From the NCBI RefSeq assembly GCF_020905335.1, contig NZ_JAJJMN010000002.1, forward strand, positions 1,345,127-1,409,126: a stretch of DNA of 64,000 nt, in the 5' to 3' direction. Under the pieces are notes generated by a model. It had not been told where the DNA came from. It searched no databases and saw only the letters and a list, made by a program, of their open reading frames with translations. The stretch is from Flavobacterium lipolyticum (GTDB lineage: Bacteria; Bacteroidota; Bacteroidia; Flavobacteriales; Flavobacteriaceae). Of the stretch, positions 10,301 to 21,446 are shown piece by piece (positions within the stretch are counted from its first letter, which is position 1; the number at the start of each line of letters is the position of its first letter). The translations under genes and the position numbers were made by a program.

Positions 10301-13300
10301 ATTACCATTTAAAGTATCATTTGATGTCAAAGAAGTACTATTACCTCCCGTATTTCCATTAATTGATGCTGTAGTCTCTGTCAATGCAACAATTGCTGCT
10401 GCACTTACCACAACAGTACTAGATACTGTACTACAGTTAGATGGATTCGTTATTTCACATATTTTATATTCCACTGTATAGTTTCCTGCCGCAGTATTTG
10501 GAGCTACAGTTACAGTACCATCTGCATTCAAAGTTAATCCTGCAGGAACAGTTACTGACGTCAAACTTACTTGACCCGGATTTGTACCTATAACTACTGG
10601 ATTACCATTTAAAGTATCATTTGATGTCAAAGAAGTACTATTACCTCCCGTATTTCCATTAATTGATGCTGTAGTCTCTGTCAATGCAACAATTGCTGCT
10701 GCACTTACCACAACAGTACTAGATACTGTACTACAGTTAGATGGATTCGTTATTTCACATATTTTATATTCCACTGTATAGTTTCCTGCCGCAGTATTTG
10801 GAGCTACAGTTACAGTACCATCTGCATTCAAAGTTAATCCTGCAGGAACAGTTACTGACGTCAAACTTACTTGACCCGGATTTGTACCTATAACTACTGG
10901 ATTACCATTTAAAGTATCATTTGATGTCAAAGAAGTACTATTACCTCCCGTATTTCCATTAATTGATGCTGTAGTCTCTGTCAATGCAACAATTGCTGCT
11001 GCACTTACCACAACAGTACTAGATACTGTACTACAGTTAGATGGATTCGTTATTTCACATATTTTATATTCCACTGTATAGTTTCCTGCCGCAGTATTTG
11101 GAGCTACAGTTACAGTACCATCTGCATTCAAAGTTAATCCTGCAGGAACAGTTACTGACGTCAAACTTACTTGACCCGGATTTGTACCTATAACTACTGG
11201 ATTACCATTTAAAGTATCATTTGATGTCAAAGAAGTACTATTACCTCCCGTATTTCCATTAATTGATGCTGTAGTCTCTGTCAATGCAACAATTGCTGCT
11301 GCACTTACCACAACAGTACTAGATACTGTACTACAGTTAGATGGATTCGTTATTTCACATATTTTATATTCCACTGTATAGTTTCCTGCCGCAGTATTTG
11401 GAGCTACAGTTACAGTACCATCTGCATTCAAAGTTAATCCTGCAGGAACAGTTACTGACGTCAAACTTACTTGACCCGGATTTGTACCTATAACTACTGG
11501 ATTACCATTTAAAGTATCATTTGATGTCAAAGAAGTACTATTACCTCCCGTATTTCCATTAATTGATGCTGTAGTCTCTGTCAATGCAACAATTGCTGCT
11601 GCACTTACCACAACAGTACTAGATACTGTACTACAGTTAGATGGATTCGTTATTTCACATATTTTATATTCCACTGTATAGTTTCCTGCCGCAGTATTTG
11701 GAGCTACAGTTACAGTACCATCTGCATTCAAAGTTAATCCTGCAGGAACAGTTACTGACGTCAAACTTACTTGACCCGGATTTGTACCTATAACTACTGG
11801 ATTACCATTTAAAGTATCATTTGATGTCAAAGAAGTACTATTACCTCCCGTATTTCCATTAATTGATGCTGTAGTCTCTGTCAATGCAACAATTGCTGCT
11901 GCACTTACCACAACAGTACTAGATACTGTACTACAGTTAGATGGATTCGTTATTTCACATATTTTATATTCCACTGTATAGTTTCCTGCCGCAGTATTTG
12001 GAGCTACAGTTACAGTACCATCTGCATTCAAAGTTAATCCTGCAGGAACAGTTACTGACGTCAAACTTACTTGACCCGGATTTGTACCTATAACTACTGG
12101 ATTACCATTTAAAGTATCATTTGATGTCAAAGAAGTACTATTACCTCCCGTATTTCCATTAATTGATGCTGTAGTCTCTGTCAATGCAACAATTGCTGCT
12201 GCACTTACCACAACAGTACTAGATACTGTACTACAGTTAGATGGATTCGTTATTTCACATATTTTATATTCCACTGTATAGTTTCCTGCCGCAGTATTTG
12301 GAGCTACAGTTACAGTACCATCTGCATTCAAAGTTAATCCTGCAGGAACAGTTACTGACGTCAAACTTACTTGACCCGGATTTGTACCTATAACTACTGG
12401 ATTACCATTTAAAGTATCATTTGATGTCAAAGAAGTACTATTACCTCCCGTATTTCCATTAATTGATGCTGTAGTCTCTGTCAATGCAACAATTGCTGCT
12501 GCACTTACCACAACAGTACTAGATACTGTACTACAGTTAGATGGATTCGTTATTTCACATATTTTATATTCCACTGTATAGTTTCCTGCCGCAGTATTTG
12601 GAGCTACAGTTACAGTACCATCTGCATTCAAAGTTAATCCTGCAGGAACAGTTACTGACGTCAAACTTACTTGACCCGGATTTGTACCTATAACTACTGG
12701 ATTACCATTTAAAGTATCATTTGATGTCAAAGAAGTACTATTACCTCCCGTATTTCCATTAATTGATGCTGTAGTCTCTGTCAATGCAACAATTGCTGCT
12801 GCACTTACCACAACAGTACTAGATACTGTACTACAGTTAGATGGATTCGTTATTTCACATATTTTATATTCCACTGTATAGTTTCCTGCCGCAGTATTTG
12901 GAGCTACAGTTACAGTACCATCTGCATTCAAAGTTAATCCTGCAGGAACAGTTACTGACGTCAAACTTACTTGACCCGGATTTGTACCTATAACTACTGG
13001 ATTACCATTTAAAGTATCATTTGATGTCAAAGAAGTACTATTACCTCCCGTATTTCCATTAATTGATGCTGTAGTCTCTGTCAATGCACATAAATAATTA
13101 TTAATAATTACTTCTATTGATCCAGACGAACACCCATTAACAGTTACTGTATAATTAAAAGTTGACCCTGCCAGTAATCCTGAAATAGTTGTAGAAGATG
13201 TACTTCCATTAATATTACCTGGGTTTATTGTCCAATTTCCTACAGGTAAATCATTCAAAACTACACTACCTGTTACGACTACACAAGTAGGTTGCATAAT

Positions 13301-16300
13301 CGTACCTAATGTTGGTGTTGTTGGAATGACATTAACAGTAAATGTAGCGTCTGATGTTGTCGCTGCACAAGAGCCATTGGCTGCAACAGTATAACGAACT
13401 GTTACCGAGGTATCAGAAGAAACATCTGCCGGTGTATAAGTAGTTCCTGAAATCGTTCCCCCTCCTGAAACAACTGACCAGGTACCACCTGCTGGTGTAG
13501 CTGATAAGGATTTAGTACTGTTCTCACAAATAGCTGTAGTGCTTGTTGTATTAGTTGCTGTTCCTGAAAATACATTAACAGTAAATGTAGCGTCTGATGT
13601 TGTCGCTGCACAAGAGCCATTGGCTGCAACAGTATAACGAACTGTTACCGAGGTATCAGAAGAAACATCTGCCGGTGTATAAGTAGTTCCTGAAATCGTT
13701 CCCCCTCCTGAAACAACTGACCAGGTACCACCTGCTGGTGTAGCTGATAAGGATTTAGTACTGTTCTCACAAATAGCTGTAGTGCTTGTTGTATTAGTTG
13801 CTGTTCCTGAAAATACATTAACAGTAAATGTAGCGTCTGATGTTGTCGCTGCACAAGAGCCATTGGCTGCAACAGTATAACGAACTGTTACCGAGGTATC
13901 AGAAGAAACATCTGCCGGTGTATAAGTAGTTCCTGAAATCGTTCCCCCTCCTGAAACAACTGACCAGGTACCACCTGCTGGTGTAGCTGATAAGGATTTA
14001 GTACTGTTCTCACAAATAGCTGTAGTGCTTGTTGTATTAGTTGCTGTTCCTGAAAATACATTAACAGTAAATGTAGCGTCTGATGTTGTCGCTGCACAAG
14101 AGCCATTGGCTGCAACAGTATAACGAACTGTTACCGAGGTATCAGAAGAAACATCTGCCGGTGTATAAGTAGTTCCTGAAATCGTTCCCCCTCCTGAAAC
14201 AACTGACCAGGTACCACCTGCTGGTGTAGCTGATAAGGATTTAGTACTGTTCTCACAAATAGCTGTAGTGCTTGTTGTATTAGTTGCTGTTCCTGAAAAT
14301 ACATTAACAGTAAATGTAGTGTCTGATGTTGTCGCTGCACAAGAGCCATTGGCTGCAACAGTATAACGAACTGTTACCGAGGTATCAGAAGAAACATCTG
14401 CCGGTGTATAAGTAGTTCCTGAAATCGTTCCCCCTCCTGAAACAACTGACCAGGTACCACCTGCTGGTGTAGCTGATAAGGATTTAGTACTGTTCTCACA
14501 AATAGCTGTAGTGCTTGTTGTATTAGTTGCTGTTCCTGAAAATACATTAACAGTAAATGTAGTGTCTGATGTTGTCGCTGCACAAGAGCCATTGGCTGCA
14601 ACAGTATAACGAACTGTTACCGAAGTATCAGAAGAAACATCTGCCGGTGTATAAGTAGTTCCTGAAATCGTTCCACCTCCTGAAACAACTGACCAGGTAC
14701 CACCTGCTGGTGTAGCTGATAAGGATTTGGTACTGTTCTCACAAATAGCTGTAGTGCTTGTTGTATTAGTTGCTGTTCCTGAAAATACATTAACAGTAAA
14801 TGTAGTGTCTGATGTTGTCGCTGCACAAGAGCCATTGGCTGCAACAGTATAACGAACTGTTACCGAAGTATCAGAAGAAACATCTGCCGGTGTATAAGTA
14901 GTTCCTGAAATCGTCCCTCCTCCTGAAACAACTGACCAGGTACCACCTGCTGGTGTAGCTGATAAGGATTTGGTACTGTTCTCACAAATAGCTGTAGTGC
15001 TTGTTGTATTAGTTGCTGTTCCTGAAAATACATTAACAGTAAATGTAGTGTCTGATGTTGTCGCTGCACAAGAGCCATTGGCTGCAACAGTATAACGAAC
15101 TGTTACCGAAGTATCAGAAGAAACATCTGCCGGTGTATAAGTAGTTCCTGAAATCGTTCCACCTCCTGAAACAACTGACCAGGTACCACCTGCTGGTGTA
15201 GCTGATAAGGATTTGGTACTGTTCTCACAAATAGCTGTAGTGCTTGTTGTATTAGTTGCTGTTCCTGAAAATACATTAACAGTAAATGTAGTGTCTGATG
15301 TTGTCGCTGCACAAGAGCCATTGGCTGCAACAGTATAACGAACTGTTACCGAGGTATCAGAAGAAACATCTGCCGGTGTATAAGTAGTTCCTGAAATCGT
15401 TCCCCCTCCTGAAACAACTGACCAGGTACCACCTGCTGGTGTAGCTGATAAGGATTTGGTACTGTTCTCACAAATAGCTGTAGTGCTTGTTGTATTAGTT
15501 GCTGTTCCTGAAAATACATTAACAGTAAATGTAGTGTCTGATGTTGTCGCTGCACAAGAGCCATTGGCTGCAACAGTATAACGAACTGTTACCGAGGTAT
15601 CAGAAGAAACATCTGCCGGTGTATAAGTAGTTCCTGAAATCGTTCCCCCTCCTGAAACAACTGACCAGGTACCACCTGCTGGTGTAGCTGATAAGGATTT
15701 GGTACTGTTCTCACAAATAGCTGTAGTGCTTGTTGTATTAGTTGCTGTTCCTGAAAATACATTAACAGTAAATGTAGTGTCTGATGTTGTCGCTGCACAA
15801 GAGCCATTGGCTGCAACAGTATAACGAACTGTTACCGAGGTATCAGAAGAAACATCTGCCGGTGTATAAGTAGTTCCTGAAATCGTTCCCCCTCCTGAAA
15901 CAACTGACCAGGTACCACCTGCTGGTGTAGCTGATAAGGATTTGGTACTGTTCTCACAAATAGCTGTAGTGCTTGTTGTATTAGTTGCTGTTCCTGAAAA
16001 TACATTAACAGTAAATGTAGTGTCTGATGTTGTCGCTGCACAAGAGCCATTGGCTGCAACAGTATAACGAACTGTTACCGAAGTATCAGAAGAAACATCT
16101 GCCGGTGTATAAGTAGTTCCTGAAATCGTCCCTCCTCCTGAAACAACTGACCAGGTACCACCTGCTGGTGTAGCTGATAAGGATTTAGTACTGTTCTCGC
16201 AAATAGCTGCAGTGCTTGTTGTATTAGTTGCTACAACAGCAGCTGTGGGGACTGGGGTTACAGAAGAAGAATTATTTGTTCCATTTATATCAATAATATC

Positions 16301-17521
16301 TGCCGATGCTATACTTGCAGTGTTTAAATAAACACCCGACGGCTTTACTGTAGCAACTATCGACAAAGTCGGTGCAGCTCCAATATTTAACAACCCAACA
16401 TCCCAAACACCATTGATTGAATTATAAGTTCCAACAGACGGCGTAGCAGATACAAATGTATATCCCGAAGGTAGTAAATCTGTAACTTTTGTATTTGTTG
16501 AGTTACTAGGTCCAGCATTACTAGCTGTTAATGTAAATGTAACACCACACCCAACTTGCGGAGACATGCTGCTTGTTGCTTTTGTTACACCTAAATCTGC
16601 ATTTGTTATACCTTCAATTAAATCAACAAAAACACCTGAATCTAATGATGAATCACCAGCATCTGCAATAACAATTTTAAAAGTATAAGTTGCTCCAGGA
16701 GTTAAACCTGTTACGTTCCTAGTTATCAATTTTGTTAAACCATTAAGTTCTACAAAAACTGGAAAAGGACCTGGTTGAGGTTGAGGATTTGTAATATATC
16801 TACCTCCTGAAATCGTAGTTGTGTGTCCATTATTAGTATACAAAGCAGATTGCGTACCATCATAAGCCGCTACAGGTGGAAAACCACTAAAACCAGGAAC
16901 TCCCGAATTCACCTTATTAATTGATGTTGCATTTCCATTTGGCAATGTTGCCATATTTAATGTACCCGCAATGCCAGGGCCAGTAATAAAAAAACCAAAG
17001 GCATCGTCAAAACTTGATCCTACATAATCAGGATATTCCTCAGAACCAAATTGATATCCAATTTTAAGACCAGAAACAGTAGGCCCCAATGTAATTGTAA
17101 ACGAGTAAGAAATCAAATCTCGCGTAGCTGTTGCGTCTATTGTTGATAAATTAGGATCTGAAAGAGTAGTTGCACCTGCTGGATTATAAGAACTTTGATT
17201 AGCTGTGTTTCTATTTGTTAACTCAAATGGTGCATTTCCAGTAGAAAAATAAGCTCCACTTGTTAACCCCAGTCCTGCTCCCGCAACTCCATTTGTAAAT
17301 GTAGCAACTTGATTAGACCTTACAGTCGAAATAGCTGCAGCGCCACTCAAAGTCCCCCCAGTGATAACGATTCCTGGACCATTAAGTGCTGAATTAATTT
17401 GAGAATTAGTTGGATTTGTAAGTATAGTAGCCTGCGAATACAAAAAGAAAGAATTGAGTAGAAAAAAAATAAATAGTGCTCTCCTTATCTCATCAAAGGG
17501 TGATAGTAATTTTTTACACAT
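7304..17521 (-). CDS. Giant T9SS adhesin with two perfect repeat arrays
   Basis: 3405-residue secreted surface protein. Order: signal peptide (about 1-30), choice-of-anchor-L-like domain (about 35-310; [20 protein letters not shown]), a DUF11-type domain (about 312-425), twelve 81-residue Ig-like repeats (about 430-1398), a linker, seventeen 100-residue repeats (about 1478-3172), a second DUF11-like domain, and a gliding-motility-associated type B T9SS sorting domain (final ~100 residues; [29 protein letters not shown]). It should be exported by the T9SS and held on the surface. The SprF-like and PorE-like genes downstream probably serve it. No catalytic domain is visible, so adhesion, gliding or biofilm are the likely roles. 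Repeat identity is near 100%, so the copy number could vary between cells and could be mis-assembled. The ATG at 17521 gives a plausible signal peptide. Confidence 0.9.
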   Translation of the reverse strand: MCKKLLSPFDEIRRALFIFFLLNSFFLYSQATILTNPTNSQINSALNGPGIVITGGTLSGAAAISTVRSNQVATFTNGVAGAGLGLTSGAYFSTGNAPFELTNRNTANQSSYNPAGATTLSDPNLSTIDATATRDLISYSFTITLGPTVSGLKIGYQFGSEEYPDYVGSSFDDAFGFFITGPGIAGTLNMATLPNGNATSINKVNSGVPGFSGFPPVAAYDGTQSALYTNNGHTTTISGGRYITNPQPQPGPFPVFVELNGLTKLITRNVTGLTPGATYTFKIVIADAGDSSLDSGVFVDLIEGITNADLGVTKATSSMSPQVGCGVTFTLTASNAGPSNSTNTKVTDLLPSGYTFVSATPSVGTYNSINGVWDVGLLNIGAAPTLSIVATVKPSGVYLNTASIASADIIDINGTNNSSSVTPVPTAAVVATNTTSTAAICENSTKSLSATPAGGTWSVVSGGGTISGTTYTPADVSSDTSVTVRYTVAANGSCAATTSDTTFTVNVFSGTATNTTSTTAICENSTKSLSATPAGGTWSVVSGGGTISGTTYTPADVSSDTSVTVRYTVAANGSCAATTSDTTFTVNVFSGTATNTTSTTAICENSTKSLSATPAGGTWSVVSGGGTISGTTYTPADVSSDTSVTVRYTVAANGSCAATTSDTTFTVNVFSGTATNTTSTTAICENSTKSLSATPAGGTWSVVSGGGTISGTTYTPADVSSDTSVTVRYTVAANGSCAATTSDTTFTVNVFSGTATNTTSTTAICENSTKSLSATPAGGTWSVVSGGGTISGTTYTPADVSSDTSVTVRYTVAANGSCAATTSDTTFTVNVFSGTATNTTSTTAICENSTKSLSATPAGGTWSVVSGGGTISGTTYTPADVSSDTSVTVRYTVAANGSCAATTSDTTFTVNVFSGTATNTTSTTAICENSTKSLSATPAGGTWSVVSGGGTISGTTYTPADVSSDTSVTVRYTVAANGSCAATTSDTTFTVNVFSGTATNTTSTTAICENSTKSLSATPAGGTWSVVSGGGTISGTTYTPADVSSDTSVTVRYTVAANGSCAATTSDTTFTVNVFSGTATNTTSTTAICENSTKSLSATPAGGTWSVVSGGGTISGTTYTPADVSSDTSVTVRYTVAANGSCAATTSDATFTVNVFSGTATNTTSTTAICENSTKSLSATPAGGTWSVVSGGGTISGTTYTPADVSSDTSVTVRYTVAANGSCAATTSDATFTVNVFSGTATNTTSTTAICENSTKSLSATPAGGTWSVVSGGGTISGTTYTPADVSSDTSVTVRYTVAANGSCAATTSDATFTVNVFSGTATNTTSTTAICENSTKSLSATPAGGTWSVVSGGGTISGTTYTPADVSSDTSVTVRYTVAANGSCAATTSDATFTVNVIPTTPTLGTIMQPTCVVVTGSVVLNDLPVGNWTINPGNINGSTSSTTISGLLAGSTFNYTVTVNGCSSGSIEVIINNYLCALTETTASINGNTGGNSTSLTSNDTLNGNPVVIGTNPGQVSLTSVTVPAGLTLNADGTVTVAPNTAAGNYTVEYKICEITNPSNCSTVSSTVVVSAAAIVALTETTASINGNTGGNSTSLTSNDTLNGNPVVIGTNPGQVSLTSVTVPAGLTLNADGTVTVAPNTAAGNYTVEYKICEITNPSNCSTVSSTVVVSAAAIVALTETTASINGNTGGNSTSLTSNDTLNGNPVVIGTNPGQVSLTSVTVPAGLTLNADGTVTVAPNTAAGNYTVEYKICEITNPSNCSTVSSTVVVSAAAIVALTETTASINGNTGGNSTSLTSNDTLNGNPVVIGTNPGQVSLTSVTVPAGLTLNADGTVTVAPNTAAGNYTVEYKICEITNPSNCSTVSSTVVVSAAAIVALTETTASINGNTGGNSTSLTSNDTLNGNPVVIGTNPGQVSLTSVTVPAGLTLNADGTVTVAPNTAAGNYTVEYKICEITNPSNCSTVSSTVVVSAAAIVALTETTASINGNTGGNSTSLTSNDTLNGNPVVIGTNPGQVSLTSVTVPAGLTLNADGTVTVAPNTAAGNYTVEYKICEITNPSNCSTVSSTVVVSAAAIVALTETTASINGNTGGNSTSLTSNDTLNGNPVVIGTNPGQVSLTSVTVPAGLTLNADGTVTVAPNTAAGNYTVEYKICEITNPSNCSTVSSTVVVSAAAIVALTETTASINGNTGGNSTSLTSNDTLNGNPVVIGTNPGQVSLTSVTVPAGLTLNADGTVTVAPNTAAGNYTVEYKICEITNPSNCSTVSSTVVVSAAAIVALTETTASINGNTGGNSTSLTSNDTLNGNPVVIGTNPGQVSLTSVTVPAGLTLNADGTVTVAPNTAAGNYTVEYKICEITNPSNCSTVSSTVVVSAAAIVALTETTASINGNTGGNSTSLTSNDTLNGNPVVIGTNPGQVSLTSVTVPAGLTLNADGTVTVAPNTAAGNYTVEYKICEITNPSNCSTVSSTVVVSAAAIVALTETTASINGNTGGNSTSLTSNDTLNGNPVVIGTNPGQVSLTSVTVPAGLTLNADGTVTVAPNTAAGNYTVEYKICEITNPSNCSTVSSTVVVSAAAIVALTETTASINGNTGGNSTSLTSNDTLNGNPVVIGTNPGQVSLTSVTVPAGLTLNADGTVTVAPNTAAGNYTVEYKICEITNPSNCSTVSSTVVVSAAAIVALTETTASINGNTGGNSTSLTSNDTLNGNPVVIGTNPGQVSLTSVTVPAGLTLNADGTVTVAPNTAAGNYTVEYKICEITNPSNCSTVSSTVVVSAAAIVALTETTASINGNTGGNSTSLTSNDTLNGNPVVIGTNPGQVSLTSVTVPAGLTLNADGTVTVAPNTAAGNYTVEYKICEITNPSNCSTVSSTVVVSAAAIVALTETTASINGNTGGNSTSLTSNDTLNGNPVVIGTNPGQVSLTSVTVPAGLTLNADGTVTVAPNTAAGNYTVEYKICEITNPSNCSTVSSTVVVSAAAIVALTETTASINGNTGGNSTSLTSNDTLNGNPVVIGTNPGQVSLTSVTVPAGLTLNADGTVTVAPNTAAGNYTVEYKICEITNPSNCSTVSSTVVVSAAAIVALTETTASINGNTGGNSTSLTSNDTLNGNPVVIGTNPGQVSLTSVTVPAGLTLNADGTVTVAPNTAAGNYTVEYKICEITNPSNCSTVSSTVVVSVMIPVSKPSIALVKTAHFNDENGDSNAKVGETITYNFTVTNTGNVALTNVYIVDPLTGITMTGGPINLGVGEEDNTSFTGTYSIVQADINAGSISNQAEVFGTSPDHIVVKDKSDDSSVEGDKPTVLSLQGCVIKVFNAVSINGDSKNERFYIQGLECYPDNTVQIFNRWGVLVFDRDHYNNNDIVFRGISEGRVTIKDSDGLPEGTYYYIIKYKDNQSNPHQEAGYLYLTK
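8007..13088 (-). repeat. 17 tandem copies of a 300-bp unit in the adhesin gene
   Basis: Perfect 300-base periodicity, about 16.9 units, each encoding 100 residues (core [18 protein letters not shown] and [14 protein letters not shown]). The only difference I found is one synonymous base (8219, G instead of A) in the unit nearest the 3' end of the gene. Such uniformity indicates recent amplification or gene conversion. Confidence 0.97.
13329..16232 (-). repeat. 12 tandem copies of a 243-bp unit in the adhesin gene
   Basis: About 11.95 units of 243 bases, each encoding 81 residues (core [19 protein letters not shown]). Four variable sites separate sub-types: units 1-4 by coordinate share GCG at the first site, unit 5 switches to GTG, units 6-8 and 12 carry GAAG with altered Pro/Gly-codon sites, and units 9-11 return to GAGG. 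The block pattern records nested duplication events. Confidence 0.97.
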
Positions 17522-17546
17522 AAAAATTAGTTTAAACTTTGTTGCG

Positions 17547-17554
17547 AAAATATA
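17547..17554 (-). promoter_or_regulatory. Possible -7 box of the adhesin operon
   Basis: Read leftward, TATATTTT, seven of eight to the Bacteroidota TAnnTTTG box, about 25 bases before the adhesin ATG. No clear -33 TTG at standard spacing. Confidence 0.3.
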
Positions 17555-17721
17555 AAATTAAAACTACATTTCATTATTGTAAGCTGATTTCTATTAATTT
17601 AAATATAAATTTTATCACTCAAACTGAAAAAAGGTTTTGTCACATCTATAAAAATAAAATATAACTATTAAAATAATTTGTAAACCAAAACTGAATATAC
17701 AAACAAAAAACGGAGAAAAAA

Positions 17722-18006
17722 TTAAACTACATTTTTACAATCAGTTAGTTTATTAAATTCTTCAATTGTTTTAAAGTTCAAAGCCGAATGCCTTCTTTTT
17801 TATTGTACCAAATTTCGATGTATTCAAAAACTTCAAGTCCCATCTGTTCTCTAGAAATTAATTTACTGCCGCAAAACAATTCGTTTTTAAAGATTTGAAA
17901 AAACTTTCAGCAACCGCATTATCCCAGCCTTCTCTTTTACGGCCCATACTTCTTGTGCTATTTTTATAGAAGTCAAATACATCAGCATTTTTTTTTATTT
18001 GCATAT
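17722..18006 (-). pseudogene. IS3-family OrfB C-terminal remnant
   Basis: End of an IS3-family transposase. Leftward translation gives GWDNAVAESFFKSLKT with the catalytic E of the DDE triad, then after frame shifts SREQMGLEVFEYIEIWYNKK, then HSALNFKTIEEFNKLTD and a stop at 17722. Three frames are needed. The upstream two thirds of the transposase are absent. It lies just upstream of the adhesin operon and may have brought in or removed promoter sequence there. Confidence 0.85.
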
Positions 18007-18331
18007 TGGATTCCTCGGTCAGAATTTGCATATTGATGTAATATAAAAATAATTTTACTCGATTTAAAAAAGTACAGCTTCCTGTAACTATAATCAAATA
18101 GAGCATTTAATTGTCATTTTGGGGAAACTTTCTAAAAAAAATCTTTTATTAACAATTCCTTTTGGAATAATAAAAAAATTAAAATATAAAATTTCCATGT
18201 TAGGTCTTAAAAAAAGTTATTATCTTGCTAATGCATAAGAAAATTAAAAAAAAATAGTTCTACGCTGCAATTTGGGTTTGTGATAACTTTTAATCCTCCG
18301 AAGGGCGTTTATTATAATATCGTCTTAAACT

Positions 18332-19039
18332 ATGAACTGCATTATTATTGATGACGAAGAAATGGCAAGGGCCATCATGGGAAAAATGATTGAGAGTACC
18401 TCCCAGTTAAACGTGTTACAAGAGTTCTCAAATGCTATAAATGCCATAAAGTATCTTAATCAGAATGAGGTCGATTTGATTTTTCTGGATATCCATATGC
18501 CTGATTTTACCGGTTTCGATTTTATTCAAACAATTAAAAATCCTCCCAAAATTATACTGGTAACTTCTGATAAAAATTTTGCTATCGAAGCTTTTGAATA
18601 CGAATGTATTATTGATTATTTAGTGAAACCTATTACAGAAGATCGTTTTCAAAAAGCAATTCAAAAAGCGAATACGACACCATCATCTGAAAAAAAAAAT
18701 ATTAATAAAGGAATAAATGAAGATAATATAAACGAATTTTATATTAATATTGATCGTCGTTTTATCAAAATTGAATTTGCTTTAGTAAATATTGTAGAAG
18801 CCAAGGGAGATTATATTCATATCAAGACGGAAAACAAAAACTATGTGGTTCACTCCACACTTAAAAAAATTGAAGACAAATTACCTAAAGATTTGTTTTT
18901 GAAAGTACATCGTTCCTTTATCATCAACACAAAAAAAATTATTGACATTGAAGACAACAGTGTCTTAGTCGGTAAGGATGTTATTCCTGTAAGTCGTGCC
19001 AATCGACCAGATTTGATGAAGCGTTTGAATTTATTATAG
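18332..19039 (+). CDS. LytTR-type response regulator (orphan)
   Basis: 235-residue two-component regulator. The receiver domain (about 1-120) has acidic residues D7-D8, the phosphorylation site D53 in FLDIHMP, and conserved K in VKPI. The LytTR DNA-binding domain (about 133-235) has FIKIEFALVNIVEAKGDYI and LFLKVHRSFIIN. LytTR domains bind pairs of direct repeats about 21 bp apart. The usual LytS/YehU-type membrane kinase is not adjacent, so the partner is elsewhere or is one of the soluble kinases at 32-40 kb. The gene points away from the adhesin operon and converges on the TPR/barrel gene with a 47-base gap. Targets are unknown; a repeat cluster at 47906-47960 has the right spacing. Confidence 0.9.
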   Translation: MNCIIIDDEEMARAIMGKMIESTSQLNVLQEFSNAINAIKYLNQNEVDLIFLDIHMPDFTGFDFIQTIKNPPKIILVTSDKNFAIEAFEYECIIDYLVKPITEDRFQKAIQKANTTPSSEKKNINKGINEDNINEFYINIDRRFIKIEFALVNIVEAKGDYIHIKTENKNYVVHSTLKKIEDKLPKDLFLKVHRSFIINTKKIIDIEDNSVLVGKDVIPVSRANRPDLMKRLNLL

Positions 19040-19086
19040 CTTTTAAATAAAAATAGTACTACTTGTTTATTAATAGTTAAAAGGTT

Positions 19087-21165
19087 TTACTCCTTGTCTT
19101 TTTTGACTTTGAATAAGGGTTTAGATGTCAACATCCATCTAAGACGCAAACCTACTTCTGTATATTGAAATCCAGCAGCCGTAGCAGACGCAATATTACT
19201 TTTAACACCATAAAAATTAACCAAAAAACGATCCGAAAATTTATAACCAAATTTAGCTTGCACCCGATAAGTCGATTGCTTGGCATCATTTTCAATGTAT
19301 TGAAATCCTGTTGCGGCACTTAGTGTGTAAAAGATAGTATTGCTTTCAGTCGACCTTTCATCTTTCAAAAAATCAATAAAGATCTCATAAGCATTAAATT
19401 TACTTGGACTAAAATAAATTATCGGTACTTGTTTTTGAAATGCAATAAATTGATAGTTAAATCCAGCTTTCAAAATTGGTTTTGATAAAAAATTATAATA
19501 TAATGAGGTAAATAATAAGTTTCGCTTGTTATTATCACTTTGTGTGCTGTAAAAATATTGTGTAAACCATCCTAATTTGAAGTTAGTGCCAATATTATAA
19601 TTGAAATAAAAATTATCAGCTGTTATCTCTCTACTTACCAGATCAGCATTGAAGTTCTGTATATCTCGCTTGTAACCCACTTCTAAATCTTGCAATTTTA
19701 ACGGCTTTATTTTGAAAAACACATCTGCTAATAATTGACTATACCTACTAACGAAAGATTGTGCATTACTAAAACCTAGTAAAACATAAAAATTTATTTT
19801 GGGATGAAATTGCCACTGTGCGCCTAACTCAAAGTCATTAGAGGTTGCCGAATTTTTAGTTACTGTATTTTCTGTTTTTCTGTATTGGTACTTTCCTAAA
19901 AATGTCCATTTTGTAGATATTGGAAAATTAAAAACTGTATTAGTTGCGTAGGCTTCGTTCTTTCCATTATCAAATGAATAACTTAACTTCTCTTCTACAC
20001 TTGGTGTAAAATTTTCATTTATTTTTTTTAGAAATCCGACAGCATCTTTTTGGTTTTCAAAAATTTTTAAGGTTATATCAACTGCTTTATAAGCTTTTAA
20101 TGGTTCGCCATTTGCAAAGTAAGCATTCGATATTCCTAAGTTTCCATCGAATGATTTTGCATCGTTGGCCAATATATTTTGGTAATCTGTAATACTTTCT
20201 TTAAAATCACTACGATACATTCCTAAAGTTGCAGAAAGGGCAAATACCCAATTTTCATTGGGATTACCAGCTTGGTATTCCTTAATTTTTATGGCTGCTT
20301 CTTTGTACTTTTTATTCCAAATTAATGCCTGAACATATCGCTCTTTTGTTTGATTTTGTAATTTTGCATCCTCAATATGCTGGCTTTTTTTTAATGCTTG
20401 TTCAGCTATAGATAAAGCTTCGCTATCTCTTTCAGCGATATGTGCAACCAATGATAATCCATTCAGAGAAAACAAACTGTCCTTTTTTGTTACTGCTAAT
20501 TCTTGATATATCTTGGTTGCATTTTTTTCATCTTTAGTCATTAAATAAATATTAACTTTATTCATTAATGTTTCCTTGTCTTTTGGAAAATCCTCAAAAT
20601 TTTCATCTAATAAATAAAGTGCGCTATCATAATCTTCTTGCTGTACAAATTGATTGGCATATCCCATTCGTATGTATTTCTTAGAAACCAAGGCATTTGG
20701 ATTTTTAGCAGAAACTGCCAAAGCTTTATTTACATATACTAAAGCTTCCTTATATTCTTTCAAATTAGACAAAGTATTTGCATATCCTAACAAAGCCGGA
20801 AAACTTTCGGGATACTTTGCTATCAGACCAAGGTAATAAGGTTTTGCATCAGAAAATTTTTTATTCCATAACATGCATTCAGCATAATTCAGTTGGATTT
20901 CAAAATCATCGGGATACGTTTTTAGCAGTTCAGAAAAAATCACTGTAGCTTTTTCAGGACTTGAATTTAAACCGACAGCTCTGCCGAAACATAGCTTTGC
21001 CGTTTTATTATCTGGATATGTCTTTAAGATTTTGCTGAAAAAAATTTCAGCTTGGGCAAATTCCCCTTTCTCTAAATTGGTAAAACCCTCCTGCATATCT
21101 TGTGCTTGAATTGATAATCCAAGGAGAAAGCAAAAAAACAAGACTATTTCCTTTTTAATGTTCAT
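19087..21165 (-). CDS. TPR / outer-membrane beta-barrel protein, likely polysaccharide exporter
   Basis: 692 residues. After a signal peptide (1-21) come many TPR units (about 22-380; GEFAQAEIFFSKILKTYPDN, EYKEALVYVNKALAV), then a C-terminal region of alternating amphipathic strands rich in aromatic residues (about 390-692), which looks like a 14-18-strand outer-membrane barrel. The plan of periplasmic TPR scaffold plus barrel is that of BcsC, PelB and related exopolysaccharide exporters; sequence identity to any of them cannot be judged here. It lies 281 bases downstream of the leftward polysaccharide operon on the same strand, separated by a 21-base A tract. I infer the outer-membrane pore for the polysaccharide made by the adjacent genes. 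Confidence 0.7.
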   Translation of the reverse strand: MNIKKEIVLFFCFLLGLSIQAQDMQEGFTNLEKGEFAQAEIFFSKILKTYPDNKTAKLCFGRAVGLNSSPEKATVIFSELLKTYPDDFEIQLNYAECMLWNKKFSDAKPYYLGLIAKYPESFPALLGYANTLSNLKEYKEALVYVNKALAVSAKNPNALVSKKYIRMGYANQFVQQEDYDSALYLLDENFEDFPKDKETLMNKVNIYLMTKDEKNATKIYQELAVTKKDSLFSLNGLSLVAHIAERDSEALSIAEQALKKSQHIEDAKLQNQTKERYVQALIWNKKYKEAAIKIKEYQAGNPNENWVFALSATLGMYRSDFKESITDYQNILANDAKSFDGNLGISNAYFANGEPLKAYKAVDITLKIFENQKDAVGFLKKINENFTPSVEEKLSYSFDNGKNEAYATNTVFNFPISTKWTFLGKYQYRKTENTVTKNSATSNDFELGAQWQFHPKINFYVLLGFSNAQSFVSRYSQLLADVFFKIKPLKLQDLEVGYKRDIQNFNADLVSREITADNFYFNYNIGTNFKLGWFTQYFYSTQSDNNKRNLLFTSLYYNFLSKPILKAGFNYQFIAFQKQVPIIYFSPSKFNAYEIFIDFLKDERSTESNTIFYTLSAATGFQYIENDAKQSTYRVQAKFGYKFSDRFLVNFYGVKSNIASATAAGFQYTEVGLRLRWMLTSKPLFKVKKDKE

Positions 21166-21244
21166 TTTATAACATATAATTTGTAATTAACTGCAAGTTA
21201 AGTATAAACATTGATTATTCGTCCACAATAAACTGCATATCAAT

Positions 21245-21265
21245 AAAAAAAAAAAAAAAAAAAAA
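21245..21265. repeat. A21 homopolymer
   Basis: Uninterrupted run of 21 A (T on the coding strand of the flanking genes) between the hydrolase gene and the TPR/barrel gene. Such tracts slip during replication and could change promoter spacing or act as a weak terminator; no preceding stem was seen. Confidence 0.95.
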
Positions 21266-21446
21266 TCTTATAAGCAATGTGTATTTGCGTCAGAAATAAG
21301 AAACAAAAGAATAAATTAATTATGGATAACAGATAAAGTAGCAAGATGGCAGATTAAAATCATTTTTTTGATTTTTGTCAGCACTGTTCCAATTACTTCC
21401 ATAAGTACATTGCTTTTTTCTGTTAGACTTTTGCCTTTTTCTAAAA

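Noticed and set aside
13402..16059. Eleven nearly identical 75-codon open frames repeating every 243 bases
   Set aside because: They are out-of-frame shadows of the adhesin repeat array, with Gln/Leu-rich nonsense translation and no independent signals.
8007..16232. Regular repeats that might suggest a CRISPR array
   Set aside because: Units are 300 and 243 bp, contiguous without unique spacers, and all in the adhesin reading frame; no cas genes are present.
21380..21445. Similarity to 38156-38235 as an unknown mobile element
   Set aside because: Shared blocks are short, gapped and T-rich; no terminal repeats or coding sense could be shown.
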